Part shown: in pieces, positions 23,575 through 31,186 of the stretch
How the letters are laid out: each line of letters opens with the position of its first letter
How positions within the stretch are numbered: the first letter of the stretch is position 1
From: Pseudomonas typographi
Lineage (GTDB): Bacteria; Pseudomonadota; Gammaproteobacteria; Pseudomonadales; Pseudomonadaceae
Length of the DNA stretch: 64,000 bases
Assembly: GCF_014694385.1 (NCBI RefSeq)
Contig: NZ_JAAOCA010000014.1
Span: 1 to 64,000 of the forward strand
Direction: 5' to 3'
Program-made: the position numbers and the translations under genes
The notes under the pieces: generated by a model
What the model was told of the DNA's origin: nothing
The model's input: the letters and a program-made list of their open reading frames with translations, nothing else
Database searches by the model: none

Positions 23575-24735
23575 TCATTGTGGCTTGGGGAAATACCAGG
23601 ACGATGGGGTGAGTTTGATGTACCCCTGGGGGCCGTACTGGAAGGATTTGTCTTTGAGCCAGTCATCCTTGAGCTCTACCGCAAAGTGCACGTAGCGGTC
23701 GCCCCACGCCCGATAGAACTCGTTGACGTAGTCGCGCACCGCGATCAATTCGGTATCGGCCAAGTTGCCTTGCACCCGGAAGGTCACCGATTCGGTTTTG
23801 TCATCGCGCTCGTAGGGCACCGCCAGGCGCGCCAGGCCACGCTCGGCCGCCGCCACCAATGCCGTGTCGTCGTATTGGCGCAGGTTTACGTCCGCGGCGT
23901 AGGGCGCGGCGTCACGCAACAGGCTGTGCAGCGCTTGTTGGAACTGGGGCGTCAACAGGTTGCGCTGCTGGCTCAGCCACAGCTCGGGCTTGCGCACATC
24001 GCTCAAGTCGATGCGGTGATAGGCCAGGTTCGGGTAGCGGTCGGCCAATAGCGCCTGCAGCCGGCTGCGTTCATCTTGCAGCGACAACACCGGCGTGGCG
24101 CCCTGCCCTTGGCGGGTCAGCACCTGGCGCGCCCAGCGTGCCTCGCGCTCTTGCTCGGCAAACACGTACACTTGGCCGCGCGGGCCACGCACCACCTCTA
24201 GGGGCGTAGGCGCGCCGGCGACCAACTGCTCCACATCCGCCACCGGGTTACTGCGCAGTGCCCACGCGCCGATACCCAGCGCCACGGCCAGCAGCAGCGC
24301 GCCACTCACGGGCAGCCAGGCCAGCGGCTTTGCCACACGGCGCCCCGCCGGCAGCGGCGCATGGCTGGCGGGCGCATCGAGCACGCCCTCGGCCCACGGC
24401 TCACCTTCCGGGCGCAGGGCGATACGCAACGCGCCGACCTGTTCGGCCACCTGGAAGGCCAATGCGCGCTCTTGCCCGCCCTGTTCGCCCAGCACGCGCA
24501 GCAAGCAGCCGTCCCGGCTATTGGCGCGTAGCAGCACCTCAAAATTACAACCGCCCCGCTCCAACGGAATGTAGATCGCCTCAGCCGGTACACTGGCCGG
24601 TGCATCGGCCTGGCAGAACGTCTCGGCGGGGCCCACCACGAACAAGGTCGCCGGCTGCGAGAGCAAAAATTCGCCACCTTGCAGCGGCCCATTGAGAACG
24701 CGCAATACGCACGCCTGTGTGTCTGAAACCTGCAT
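23575..24735 (-). CDS. sctD: SctD (PrgH) inner-membrane ring protein
   Basis: 386 residues. An N-terminal cytoplasmic FHA-like domain (about 1-140) is followed by one membrane helix (LAWLPVSGALLLAVALGIGAW, about 145-165). A large periplasmic part contains ring-building domains ending in RAWGDRYVHFAVELKDDWLKDKSFQYG. It forms the outer of the inner-membrane rings around SctJ and contacts the secretin neck. The domain order matches PrgH rather than YscD. First gene of the sctD-F-I-J-K-L run. Confidence 0.9.
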   Translation of the reverse strand: MQVSDTQACVLRVLNGPLQGGEFLLSQPATLFVVGPAETFCQADAPASVPAEAIYIPLERGGCNFEVLLRANSRDGCLLRVLGEQGGQERALAFQVAEQVGALRIALRPEGEPWAEGVLDAPASHAPLPAGRRVAKPLAWLPVSGALLLAVALGIGAWALRSNPVADVEQLVAGAPTPLEVVRGPRGQVYVFAEQEREARWARQVLTRQGQGATPVLSLQDERSRLQALLADRYPNLAYHRIDLSDVRKPELWLSQQRNLLTPQFQQALHSLLRDAAPYAADVNLRQYDDTALVAAAERGLARLAVPYERDDKTESVTFRVQGNLADTELIAVRDYVNEFYRAWGDRYVHFAVELKDDWLKDKSFQYGPQGYIKLTPSSWYFPKPQ

Positions 24736-24827
24736 GTTTCACTCGCTCATGCGTTAAAGCGGAGGCACCGGGAGCGCCTTTGATTGCGACCATGATATTG
24801 AGCAGCCAATGGCCAATCCTGATCGAA
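24736..24827 (-). promoter_or_regulatory. Spacer upstream of sctD, possible operon promoter
   Basis: A 92-base non-coding gap in an otherwise tightly packed gene run. In Salmonella the prgHIJK-orgABC operon has its own HilA-activated promoter at this place. I could not identify firm -10/-35 boxes or a HilA box by eye; the call rests on synteny. Confidence 0.3.
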
Positions 24828-25289
24828 TTATCGGGTCGCGGCGCTCAACGCCGGGCGCTGTTCGAGCAATGCCTGGTAGCGCTGCCATACCTTGCGCGCA
24901 TAACGCCGCCGGGCGGCCTCACGGCCGGCGCCGCCACCTGCGTTGTAGGCGCCTACGGCTGTCCAGTTGTAGCCGTAACGTTGGATGAAACCACGCAAAA
25001 TGCCCGCCCCCACCTCAACCGCCAGGCAACTGTCGCTGAGCAGGCGCGCTTCGGTAATGCCCTGGCGCGCCAAGCGCGGGAAGTGGTAGCTGTTGATCTG
25101 CATCAGCCCCACGTCACGCGAGCCGTCGGCGTTGACGTTCACCGCGTTCGCACGCATGGCGGACTCGACCTCGGCGATGGCCTGCAGCAGCGCCGGGTCG
25201 ATGGCATGGCGCTGGCCAGCGGTATCGAAACACATCGCCACCACCGGGCCGGCCGCCAGTAGCAGCACGGCCAGTAACCAGCGTTTCAT
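24828..25289 (-). CDS. iagB: IagB-type specialised lytic transglycosylase
   Basis: 153 residues with an N-terminal signal peptide (about 1-18). The SLT fold follows: IDPALLQAIAEVESAMRANAVN carries the catalytic glutamate (Glu42 of the VES triplet), then GLMQIN and YNAGGG. It cleaves peptidoglycan locally so that the secretion apparatus can cross the wall. The gene follows hilA with a four-base overlap, as in SPI-1. Confidence 0.93.
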   Translation of the reverse strand: MKRWLLAVLLLAAGPVVAMCFDTAGQRHAIDPALLQAIAEVESAMRANAVNVNADGSRDVGLMQINSYHFPRLARQGITEARLLSDSCLAVEVGAGILRGFIQRYGYNWTAVGAYNAGGGAGREAARRRYARKVWQRYQALLEQRPALSAATR

Positions 25290-26563
25290 GCGCTAGCCTT
25301 GGCCGCCAGCACGCCCAGGTTGCGCAAACGCGGGTCGTCAAGGCGTGCACGCTGCCAAGGTTGTGCACGGCGGGTGAACGCCCGCCACTCAGCGATAATC
25401 GCCCCATCGCCATTGAGCTCGCGGCGTACCGCCAATTCCTCGGCTGACACCGGCCAGCCTGCTTGGGCCTCTTGCCAGCTGGCCAAACGCTGGCGTGCGG
25501 CGGCCCGGTCGTGGCACGCCAACACGTAGGCTTGCCATAGCCCCAGTTCGCCCGCCAATGGCGCATCACAACCCAGGTTGCGCAAGCATTGCCAAGCGGC
25601 CCGCGGCCTACCCTGCCAAGCCAGCACCATGGCGTACCAGCAGGCCATTACCGGTTGCACCTCGCCCACCGCCTTGCGCGCACGCTGGGCCGTGTCCAAC
25701 GCCACCTCCGGTGTGTACGCGAACGCCACCCGGCAACGCAATAACCAAGCCGCCACAGACTGTGGCGCCAGCCGCAGGGCCTCATCGAGCAGCACCGCCG
25801 CCGCCCCATACTGGCGGTTGCACCATTGCAACCAGGCCCGGTAAAACAGCGCATCGGCCTGCGAGGTACAGGGCAACCCGGCCGCGGCGCGTTCCAGGCT
25901 GTGCGCGGCAGCCACGCTGCCTTGCGCCCCCGCCACGAATGCCAGGCGCACCAGCGCGTCGCCGTAGTCGGGTTGCGCCTCCAAGGCCTTACCCAAAGCC
26001 TCGTCGATCTGCACCACCAGCGTTTCGTGTTCGCATAAGGCCAACGACGCCTGGGCCAGCAACGCTTCGGCCAGGCCACACCAGGCCTGTGCGTTCTGGC
26101 CATTTTCGGCTACCAGCCGCCGCTGCTGTTCGGCGGCCTGGGCTAACCCGGCCGGTGTGTAGTCCGCAGGCTTCAGGCAAAAGCTTCGCGGTAACAAGCG
26201 ACTGGACAATACCGAAGGTTGCACCTCATGGTGCTTGACCTCGCAGGTTAGCCGGTAACCTTTTCCGTAAACGGTGGCGATGTATTTCTTGTAACGCCCA
26301 AATGCCCTGCGCAATGAGTAAATACACCGCGTGAGTGAGTCCTCGCCCACTTCCATACCGGGCCAGGCATGGTTTAATAACGCATCTTTCATTACCACTG
26401 CGCCGCCGGCGCTTAACAAGGCCTCCAACAGTTTGAGTTCTTTGGGGGGCAAATGCATACGTTCACCTTCTACCCATAGCGTTCCGTCGCTTTGTAATTC
26501 CAGCGCGCCAAATTCATAGCGCCGCTGGATAAAAAAACCAGCAACACCAGCCATGAGTGCCAT
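25286..26563 (-). CDS. hilA: HilA-like transcriptional regulator (OmpR-type winged helix + TPR-like domain)
   Basis: About 425 residues. The N-terminal domain is an OmpR-type winged helix: LPPKELKLLEALLSAGGAVV, EDSLTRCIYSLRRAFG and IATVYGKGYRL match the HilA pattern. The remainder (about 150-400) is Ala/Leu/Trp-rich helical repeats of tetratricopeptide type. HilA is the central activator of SPI-1 apparatus genes. AGGAG precedes the start region. ATGs at 26563 and 26554 are both possible; the upstream frame to 26629 has no ribosome site. Neighbours iagB and sctD support the assignment. No phospho-acceptor receiver domain is present. Confidence 0.88.
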   Translation of the reverse strand: MALMAGVAGFFIQRRYEFGALELQSDGTLWVEGERMHLPPKELKLLEALLSAGGAVVMKDALLNHAWPGMEVGEDSLTRCIYSLRRAFGRYKKYIATVYGKGYRLTCEVKHHEVQPSVLSSRLLPRSFCLKPADYTPAGLAQAAEQQRRLVAENGQNAQAWCGLAEALLAQASLALCEHETLVVQIDEALGKALEAQPDYGDALVRLAFVAGAQGSVAAAHSLERAAAGLPCTSQADALFYRAWLQWCNRQYGAAAVLLDEALRLAPQSVAAWLLRCRVAFAYTPEVALDTAQRARKAVGEVQPVMACWYAMVLAWQGRPRAAWQCLRNLGCDAPLAGELGLWQAYVLACHDRAAARQRLASWQEAQAGWPVSAEELAVRRELNGDGAIIAEWRAFTRRAQPWQRARLDDPRLRNLGVLAAKASA

Positions 26564-27018
26564 TGCTCCTTTGCCAAATGTAATGGGAGTTTGGAAATAC
26601 GGAAACGGGCGAAGACTATAAAGAATCACCCATCGAATCGTTATCAGAAACCTCCTAAACGCTACCCGGTGCGCTGCACTCAGCGAGCCGCTAAGCCAAC
26701 ACCGGGTTACGATGGGCCGCGCCCATCAGCCATACCCCTCAGCGAGCTGCAGGTGTACACGCCGCCGACCCAGGGAAGGGGCGAAGCGGGCATTATCGAA
26801 AAAAAGGCGGGGCAAACAACAATGGCATTACGCCACCTAAGAAAAGCCTTACACCGGAAATTGGCACAGGGCCTTGAACGTCTGAAGGGCAGGCATTGAA
26901 ACTTTTTTGGCGAACGGGAAATATCTTTCACCGTTCTGAATCGTCTTGAACACTTTTTAGCTGCCGAAGGACCAGACGGGGCTTAGTTCCTGAACGGCCA
27001 CCGTGTAGAAACCCGGCT
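26564..27018. promoter_or_regulatory. Non-coding region carrying the hilA promoter
   Basis: About 450 bases without a supported gene, richer in A+T toward hilA. A TATAGT box on the minus strand (26615-26620), about 50 bases before the hilA start, could be a -10 element, but its -35 match is poor. That would be expected for a promoter needing an activator. Small open frames here have no ribosome sites. Confidence 0.4.
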
Positions 27019-27053
27019 AAAAAAAGACGCAACAGGCTTAACACCGATTGCGC
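27019..27053 (-). terminator. Possible terminator of the translocon/iacP operon
   Basis: On the minus strand a short CGCAA/TTGCG stem with a 15-base loop is followed by seven T residues. A second, GC-rich hairpin (CCCGCCC/GGGCGGG, 27065-27086) overlaps the acyl carrier protein stop codon just upstream. Together they probably end transcription before the hilA promoter. Confidence 0.5.
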
Positions 27054-27074
27054 CACAGGTTGAACCCGCCCGGC

Positions 27075-27347
27075 TCAGCGGGCGGGCACCGCGAAGGCTT
27101 GGCAGAGCATCTGATACACGTCACCAGCGGTGCGCAGGCGCCCCACCAGGTGGGTGTCCAATTCACAACGGTACTGCTCGCTGAGCAAGACGCACAACTC
27201 CAACAGCTCAGACGAGTCGGCGCCAAGGTCGTAGACCAGGCGGGTGCTAGCGGCTACCGTATCGAGCGGTACGCGGAAATGGCCAGCAATGATGGCATAC
27301 ACAGCTGGCTCCGCCGGGCAGCTATCCGAAAGGTATTCAATGGCCAT
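27075..27347 (-). CDS. iacP: IacP-like acyl carrier protein
   Basis: About 90 residues with the acyl carrier signature LGADSSELLEL; the first Ser of the Asp-Ser pair is the likely phosphopantetheine site. It lies next to the translocon/effector genes, exactly where SPI-1 carries iacP, which is linked to post-translational handling of effectors and translocators. It is too divergent, and in the wrong context, to be the fatty-acid acpP. The start at 27347 (MAIEYLSDS) is chosen for usual length; an ATG at 27371 or the frame to 27404 is possible. Confidence 0.82.
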   Translation of the reverse strand: MAIEYLSDSCPAEPAVYAIIAGHFRVPLDTVAASTRLVYDLGADSSELLELCVLLSEQYRCELDTHLVGRLRTAGDVYQMLCQAFAVPAR

Positions 27348-27400
27348 ACTCGATGGGAGCCCCTTATACATAAAAGCGGCATTGACTGCCCGCCACTGGA

Positions 27401-28828
27401 TCAAGCGCTCTCAGTTGGCACCAAGTTTAATTCAACACTACTGCCTTGCCTTTGAGGATTGCTATGACCCGATCTTTTTACCGAGGCAGGCGAGTCCTGT
27501 GATGTGCCATCTGAGTTGGCATCGGCAAAGCTTGTGTTTACTTTATAATGATGCATATACAACTTACTGGAAACCGTCGCATGAACTTTTTTATGTTTCC
27601 CAATAAACGATGGATCCTTTCCAGTGGGGTCGGTTCCGATCCGCTGGGCGGACGCTAAGCTACCATGGTGAGTAGATTGAAATGTGGAATGTGTGCTATA
27701 GATTCTGGGGAGCTCATTAACTTCATAGCGAAACTTTCCATCCAGATTTTTAGTGGCATTAGGTGGGGTGGGATTGGGCTTATCTTGTGGACGCTCCAGC
27801 ACTATGGCGGGTTCCGGATCTGGTGAACTCTCCAGCACTATGGTGCTAACTATGGGGCTAACCGGACCTGGTGGACTCTCCAGCACTATGGGGCTAACTA
27901 TGGGGCTAACCGGACCTGGTGGACTCTCCAGCACTATGGGGCTAACCAGACCAGCCGGACCTTGTGGGCCCTGCGGCCCTGCCTCGCCAACCAAACCTTG
28001 TGGGCCCGGCGGCCCTGCATGGCCGCCCTTGGAATTCCCAAAATTCTTAAACGTAGGGTTGACGGTAACAGTGATACCCCTGCCTGGGTATTTAGCACGG
28101 TCGTCCCCCTTGGTATCGACACTTCCGCGCGTCCCGGAATCTGCGACAGGCTTGGTAAAAGGTTGCTCCAGTAGTTTATAAAGCTGACGTTCAAAAATGC
28201 TGAAGTTATCACCCTGCTCACTCAGCAACCCCCGCTGCCATAAGTTCATGGCATCAATCGAACCGTTACCAAAAAGGTAACTCGTTTTAAGGTCTTGGAT
28301 GGTGGGGGCAGGCTGCCTGTCAAGTAACTGTGCCACATTTTGGTCGGCCACCGTCTTAGCCAAATACTCCCCTGCTTTTTTGCGATCTACAGGGGCGCAC
28401 TTTTGAAAGGCCTCGACCAATTCCCTTCGAAGTCGCTCCGCGGCGCGGCCTCCACCGTGACCATCACGGCCCAGTGCAGTGTCTCTTCCTGCTTTTACGT
28501 CTTCGAGCAGGCGCTGGATCTGCTCTTGACGATCGACACCGCCCGCCTTGATAACCAGGCTGTTCAGCACGCCAAACACCGCTACGTGGCGTTGCGCCGA
28601 TTGATTGGCGTCGATATCCCGCAGGCCACTCAACTGCCCCAGAAACGCGGCATGGTTCACGCTTGCCTTGCCCTTTAAGCCGGCAAGGTAATCCAGGCAG
28701 CAATCGTCTAACCTGACGGCGCTATTGCCAGCCGAGTTTAACCCTGCAAAGCAGTTCACCGCGTGATCTATGGGTAATGTCGGCCTTGAACCACGAACAT
28801 CATTCAATGGAGTTGATACATTCGGCAT
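27401..28828 (-). CDS. Collagen-like repeat protein in the sipA position; candidate effector
   Basis: 475 residues, not matched to a named family. Residues about 1-230 look globular and helical. Residues about 268-295 form a short Gly-X-Y collagen-like run (GPPGPQGLVGEAGPQGPQGP). An imperfect Pro-rich repeat follows, built on SPIVLESPPGPV (about 296-345), then a polar, basic, His/Ser-rich tail. There is no signal peptide; the polar N-terminus fits a type III substrate. It sits between the needle-tip gene and iacP, where SPI-1 carries sipA, 10 bases from sctA. Faint resemblance to SipA's N-terminal domain is possible but unproven. Repeats at DNA level (about 27795-27960) suggest recent duplication. 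Confidence 0.6.
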   Translation of the reverse strand: MPNVSTPLNDVRGSRPTLPIDHAVNCFAGLNSAGNSAVRLDDCCLDYLAGLKGKASVNHAAFLGQLSGLRDIDANQSAQRHVAVFGVLNSLVIKAGGVDRQEQIQRLLEDVKAGRDTALGRDGHGGGRAAERLRRELVEAFQKCAPVDRKKAGEYLAKTVADQNVAQLLDRQPAPTIQDLKTSYLFGNGSIDAMNLWQRGLLSEQGDNFSIFERQLYKLLEQPFTKPVADSGTRGSVDTKGDDRAKYPGRGITVTVNPTFKNFGNSKGGHAGPPGPQGLVGEAGPQGPQGPAGLVSPIVLESPPGPVSPIVSPIVLESPPGPVSPIVSTIVLESSPDPEPAIVLERPQDKPNPTPPNATKNLDGKFRYEVNELPRIYSTHSTFQSTHHGSLASAQRIGTDPTGKDPSFIGKHKKVHATVSSKLYMHHYKVNTSFADANSDGTSQDSPASVKRSGHSNPQRQGSSVELNLVPTESA

Positions 28829-28838
28829 ATTCCCGTCC

Positions 28839-29990
28839 TCAATTCAAATAGCCTTTAAGCATCTCAGCGAATTGGCTCAACTGCTGCGACAAAATTTTAA
28901 CGAAGTTGTCATAATAGGCATTGGCGTTGGAATATTTATTCGTAGCGATCTGCAGATAATTCTTGATCGCGCTGTCATGGGAGTAAAACCCGGTTTGATA
29001 GGCCTGAAATTCCGCTGCAGTGAGGTAGATATTCCCGTTATGATTCCCCTCCTCCAAGTTTCCGGTTAGCGCCTTAATGGCCTTGAGCGGGCTCAGGTCG
29101 AAGGTCACGTAGAACTTCCCGCCCCCGGCGTCTACCAGGCAATCGGCTGGCAACCCCATCGCTTTCAGCCATTTTTCGGCATCTTCGCGGCTGTTGCTTT
29201 CGTACAGCACGCTTTCGGGGGGCGTCCCATATTTAGTTATAAGTTTTTCGACGGCTTCGAGGATTCCGTAGACACCGGGGTCATCGGGCTTGCCTACTTT
29301 CAGGATAATCCGGCCATTGGGCTCGCTCACGACCCAGTCCTTTAATTTGGAGATGAGCTCCGCATTGATTTCCTCATAAAAGTCGGTGTACTTCTGAACG
29401 AGATTTTCGTAAATCTCCAGGTATTCAGCACCGATCAAGTCGATCAAATCTCGAAGGCTGCCAAAAAAGTCATCGGGGTCGGGTGCCGAGTTCACGTTGA
29501 GCAGCCTATCCTCCAGCCCCGAAGGTAAGCCGGCGCTGGCGGCGGCCCCGCGGCCCAGTAGCTGCCTTGCTTCGGTTGACAGGCTGGCCAGCACGGTGTC
29601 GGCAAAGCTGCGCAACCCATGGCTGCGTTGCTCGAATTTAGGGCGGTTCTCCGCTAGGCCGGCGCGCGTATCAGCGATATAGCGCTTGTTGCGTTCCGTC
29701 TGCGTTTTAATACGCTCTTGCGCGCGGCTATACTCGCCTGCCGCGCTGCCTCCGTTATTCTCGACCCCCTCTTTGGTAAAGCCGGCGGGTGGTTCGGGCA
29801 ATGGCGCCAATGTTATCCGTTTGGCGTTATCCAGGATGCGGCCCAGTTGCCGCTCCAGAGGGCTTTGCGGCGCCCCCTGCGCGCTGGCTTCAACGCTGGC
29901 ATGCGGTATCGCAGCTTCGGCGAGTTTCTCGACGGGTTCCGGGGTAACGTTACGCACGGCGACCGGTCGGCTTAGCGATATGTCAGGCAT
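28839..29990 (-). CDS. sctA: SctA (SipD/IpaD) needle-tip protein
   Basis: 383 residues, hydrophilic and without membrane segments, as in SipD (343) and IpaD (332). The C-terminal half has the tip-protein pattern: YLEIYENLVQKYTDFYEEINA begins the long coiled-coil helix, a mixed alpha/beta domain follows, and the protein closes with YYDNFVKILSQQLSQFAEML, the second coiled-coil helix. It caps the needle and controls translocon assembly. Third translocon gene, after sctE and sctB. Confidence 0.9.
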   Translation of the reverse strand: MPDISLSRPVAVRNVTPEPVEKLAEAAIPHASVEASAQGAPQSPLERQLGRILDNAKRITLAPLPEPPAGFTKEGVENNGGSAAGEYSRAQERIKTQTERNKRYIADTRAGLAENRPKFEQRSHGLRSFADTVLASLSTEARQLLGRGAAASAGLPSGLEDRLLNVNSAPDPDDFFGSLRDLIDLIGAEYLEIYENLVQKYTDFYEEINAELISKLKDWVVSEPNGRIILKVGKPDDPGVYGILEAVEKLITKYGTPPESVLYESNSREDAEKWLKAMGLPADCLVDAGGGKFYVTFDLSPLKAIKALTGNLEEGNHNGNIYLTAAEFQAYQTGFYSHDSAIKNYLQIATNKYSNANAYYDNFVKILSQQLSQFAEMLKGYLN

Positions 29991-30001
29991 CGGGGTTTAC
30001 C

Positions 30002-31162
30002 TCATGCGCGCTGGCTAGCGATGGAATTCATCACCGCGAGGGTGTTTTGTTCAGCGGTCTGCACGGTGCGTACCGCGTCCTTGAACGCCTCTTGGGCTTT
30101 GTCTGCTTCGCTGCCGGCTTCCCGGGCCGAGTCATTAAGCGCATTCTGGTCGGCTTTGCGCTTTTCCACCTCGCCCTGATGTTGGGCGGCAACCGGCTGC
30201 TGAGTGGCGCCGCCCAGGGCGGCGAGGGGCATGGCCAACCCTCCCACGACCTGACCTTGCGCGCTCTTCTGGGCAATTTGAATAGCGTAGCGCTGCGAGT
30301 TCAGGTCTAGGTTTGCCCCGTTATCCGACAGCGCTCGCGACGTTTGCGAGAGCTGCGTGCGGTTTGCCGCATCCACATTGCTGCCATCCACGATATCTCG
30401 ATGGGCCCTCGCCGCCTCACGCTCGCGTTGGGCCGGTATGCGGTTGTGTTTCAAATCTTTATGCGATAGCTGGCTGGACCGGCTGTGCAGCGCCAGCGAG
30501 CCGGAGGCCAGGCCTACGGCGAATACCGCGGTGACGATCGCGCCGACATAATTCGCCTGCGCAGCGGAAACACCGCTTTTGGCCGCGCTATGGGCCATCT
30601 CCTTGGCCAGAATTGCCAGTTGGCCATTGAGTTGGCGCATGGTTTGTATCATCGATTGCATCGCTTGCATGATGCCGTACAGCACCTCGATATTCTGGCC
30701 AAACTTCGAGGGGTCGAACTTCATGTCGACAGCGCTTTTCAACGCTTCGTCTTTTGCACGCTCGACCTCCTCGGCCAGCGTTTTCTGCTCAGCTTCAGGC
30801 AACTGGGCAATGGCCTGCTTGAGCGCTTCCACGGTGTCGCGCATGCGTTCCAATGCCGTGGCGCCCTCGCCTGCCGCCGGGGTGCCCGGTTGCAGGGCGG
30901 CGGTTTCAGGCGCGGGCTGTTGCGCCGTGCGGATGCTAGCTGGGGGCGCTGTGGCCACATCGGCCCAAGGGGCGGCCACCGAAGGCGCGCTCAACAGTTG
31001 GCTGGCGACGGGCACCGCCTGGGCATCCACCGCCTTGCGTGGCGTTTCGTGTTGGTGGCTTCGCTCGCGAGCTTTGTCGCTCCGCTCGCCGGCTTCGCCC
31101 GCTGCGGGGGCATCGGGAAAGTGCGCCAGGTCGATCGACATCGAATTGATAGAAAAAGTCAT
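30002..31162 (-). CDS. sctB: SctB (SipC/IpaC) minor translocator
   Basis: 386 residues. The N-terminal 120 are polar and disordered. A charged helical region is followed by one hydrophobic segment (ANYVGAIVTAVFAVGLASGSL, about residues 192-212). The C-terminal part is helical and ends in AVRTVQTAEQNTLAVMNSIASQRA, the conserved SipC-like end. It forms the pore in the host membrane with SctE. The order sicA-sctE-sctB-sctA matches SPI-1. Confidence 0.9.
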   Translation of the reverse strand: MTFSINSMSIDLAHFPDAPAAGEAGERSDKARERSHQHETPRKAVDAQAVPVASQLLSAPSVAAPWADVATAPPASIRTAQQPAPETAALQPGTPAAGEGATALERMRDTVEALKQAIAQLPEAEQKTLAEEVERAKDEALKSAVDMKFDPSKFGQNIEVLYGIMQAMQSMIQTMRQLNGQLAILAKEMAHSAAKSGVSAAQANYVGAIVTAVFAVGLASGSLALHSRSSQLSHKDLKHNRIPAQREREAARAHRDIVDGSNVDAANRTQLSQTSRALSDNGANLDLNSQRYAIQIAQKSAQGQVVGGLAMPLAALGGATQQPVAAQHQGEVEKRKADQNALNDSAREAGSEADKAQEAFKDAVRTVQTAEQNTLAVMNSIASQRA

Positions 31163-31186
31163 GGTCGTGGTCCTTATAGAAGTGAG

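Noticed and set aside
26591..26899. 102-codon plus-strand ORF in the hilA upstream region
   Set aside because: The start lies without a ribosome site in the hilA leader; very basic, low-complexity translation. More likely regulatory DNA.
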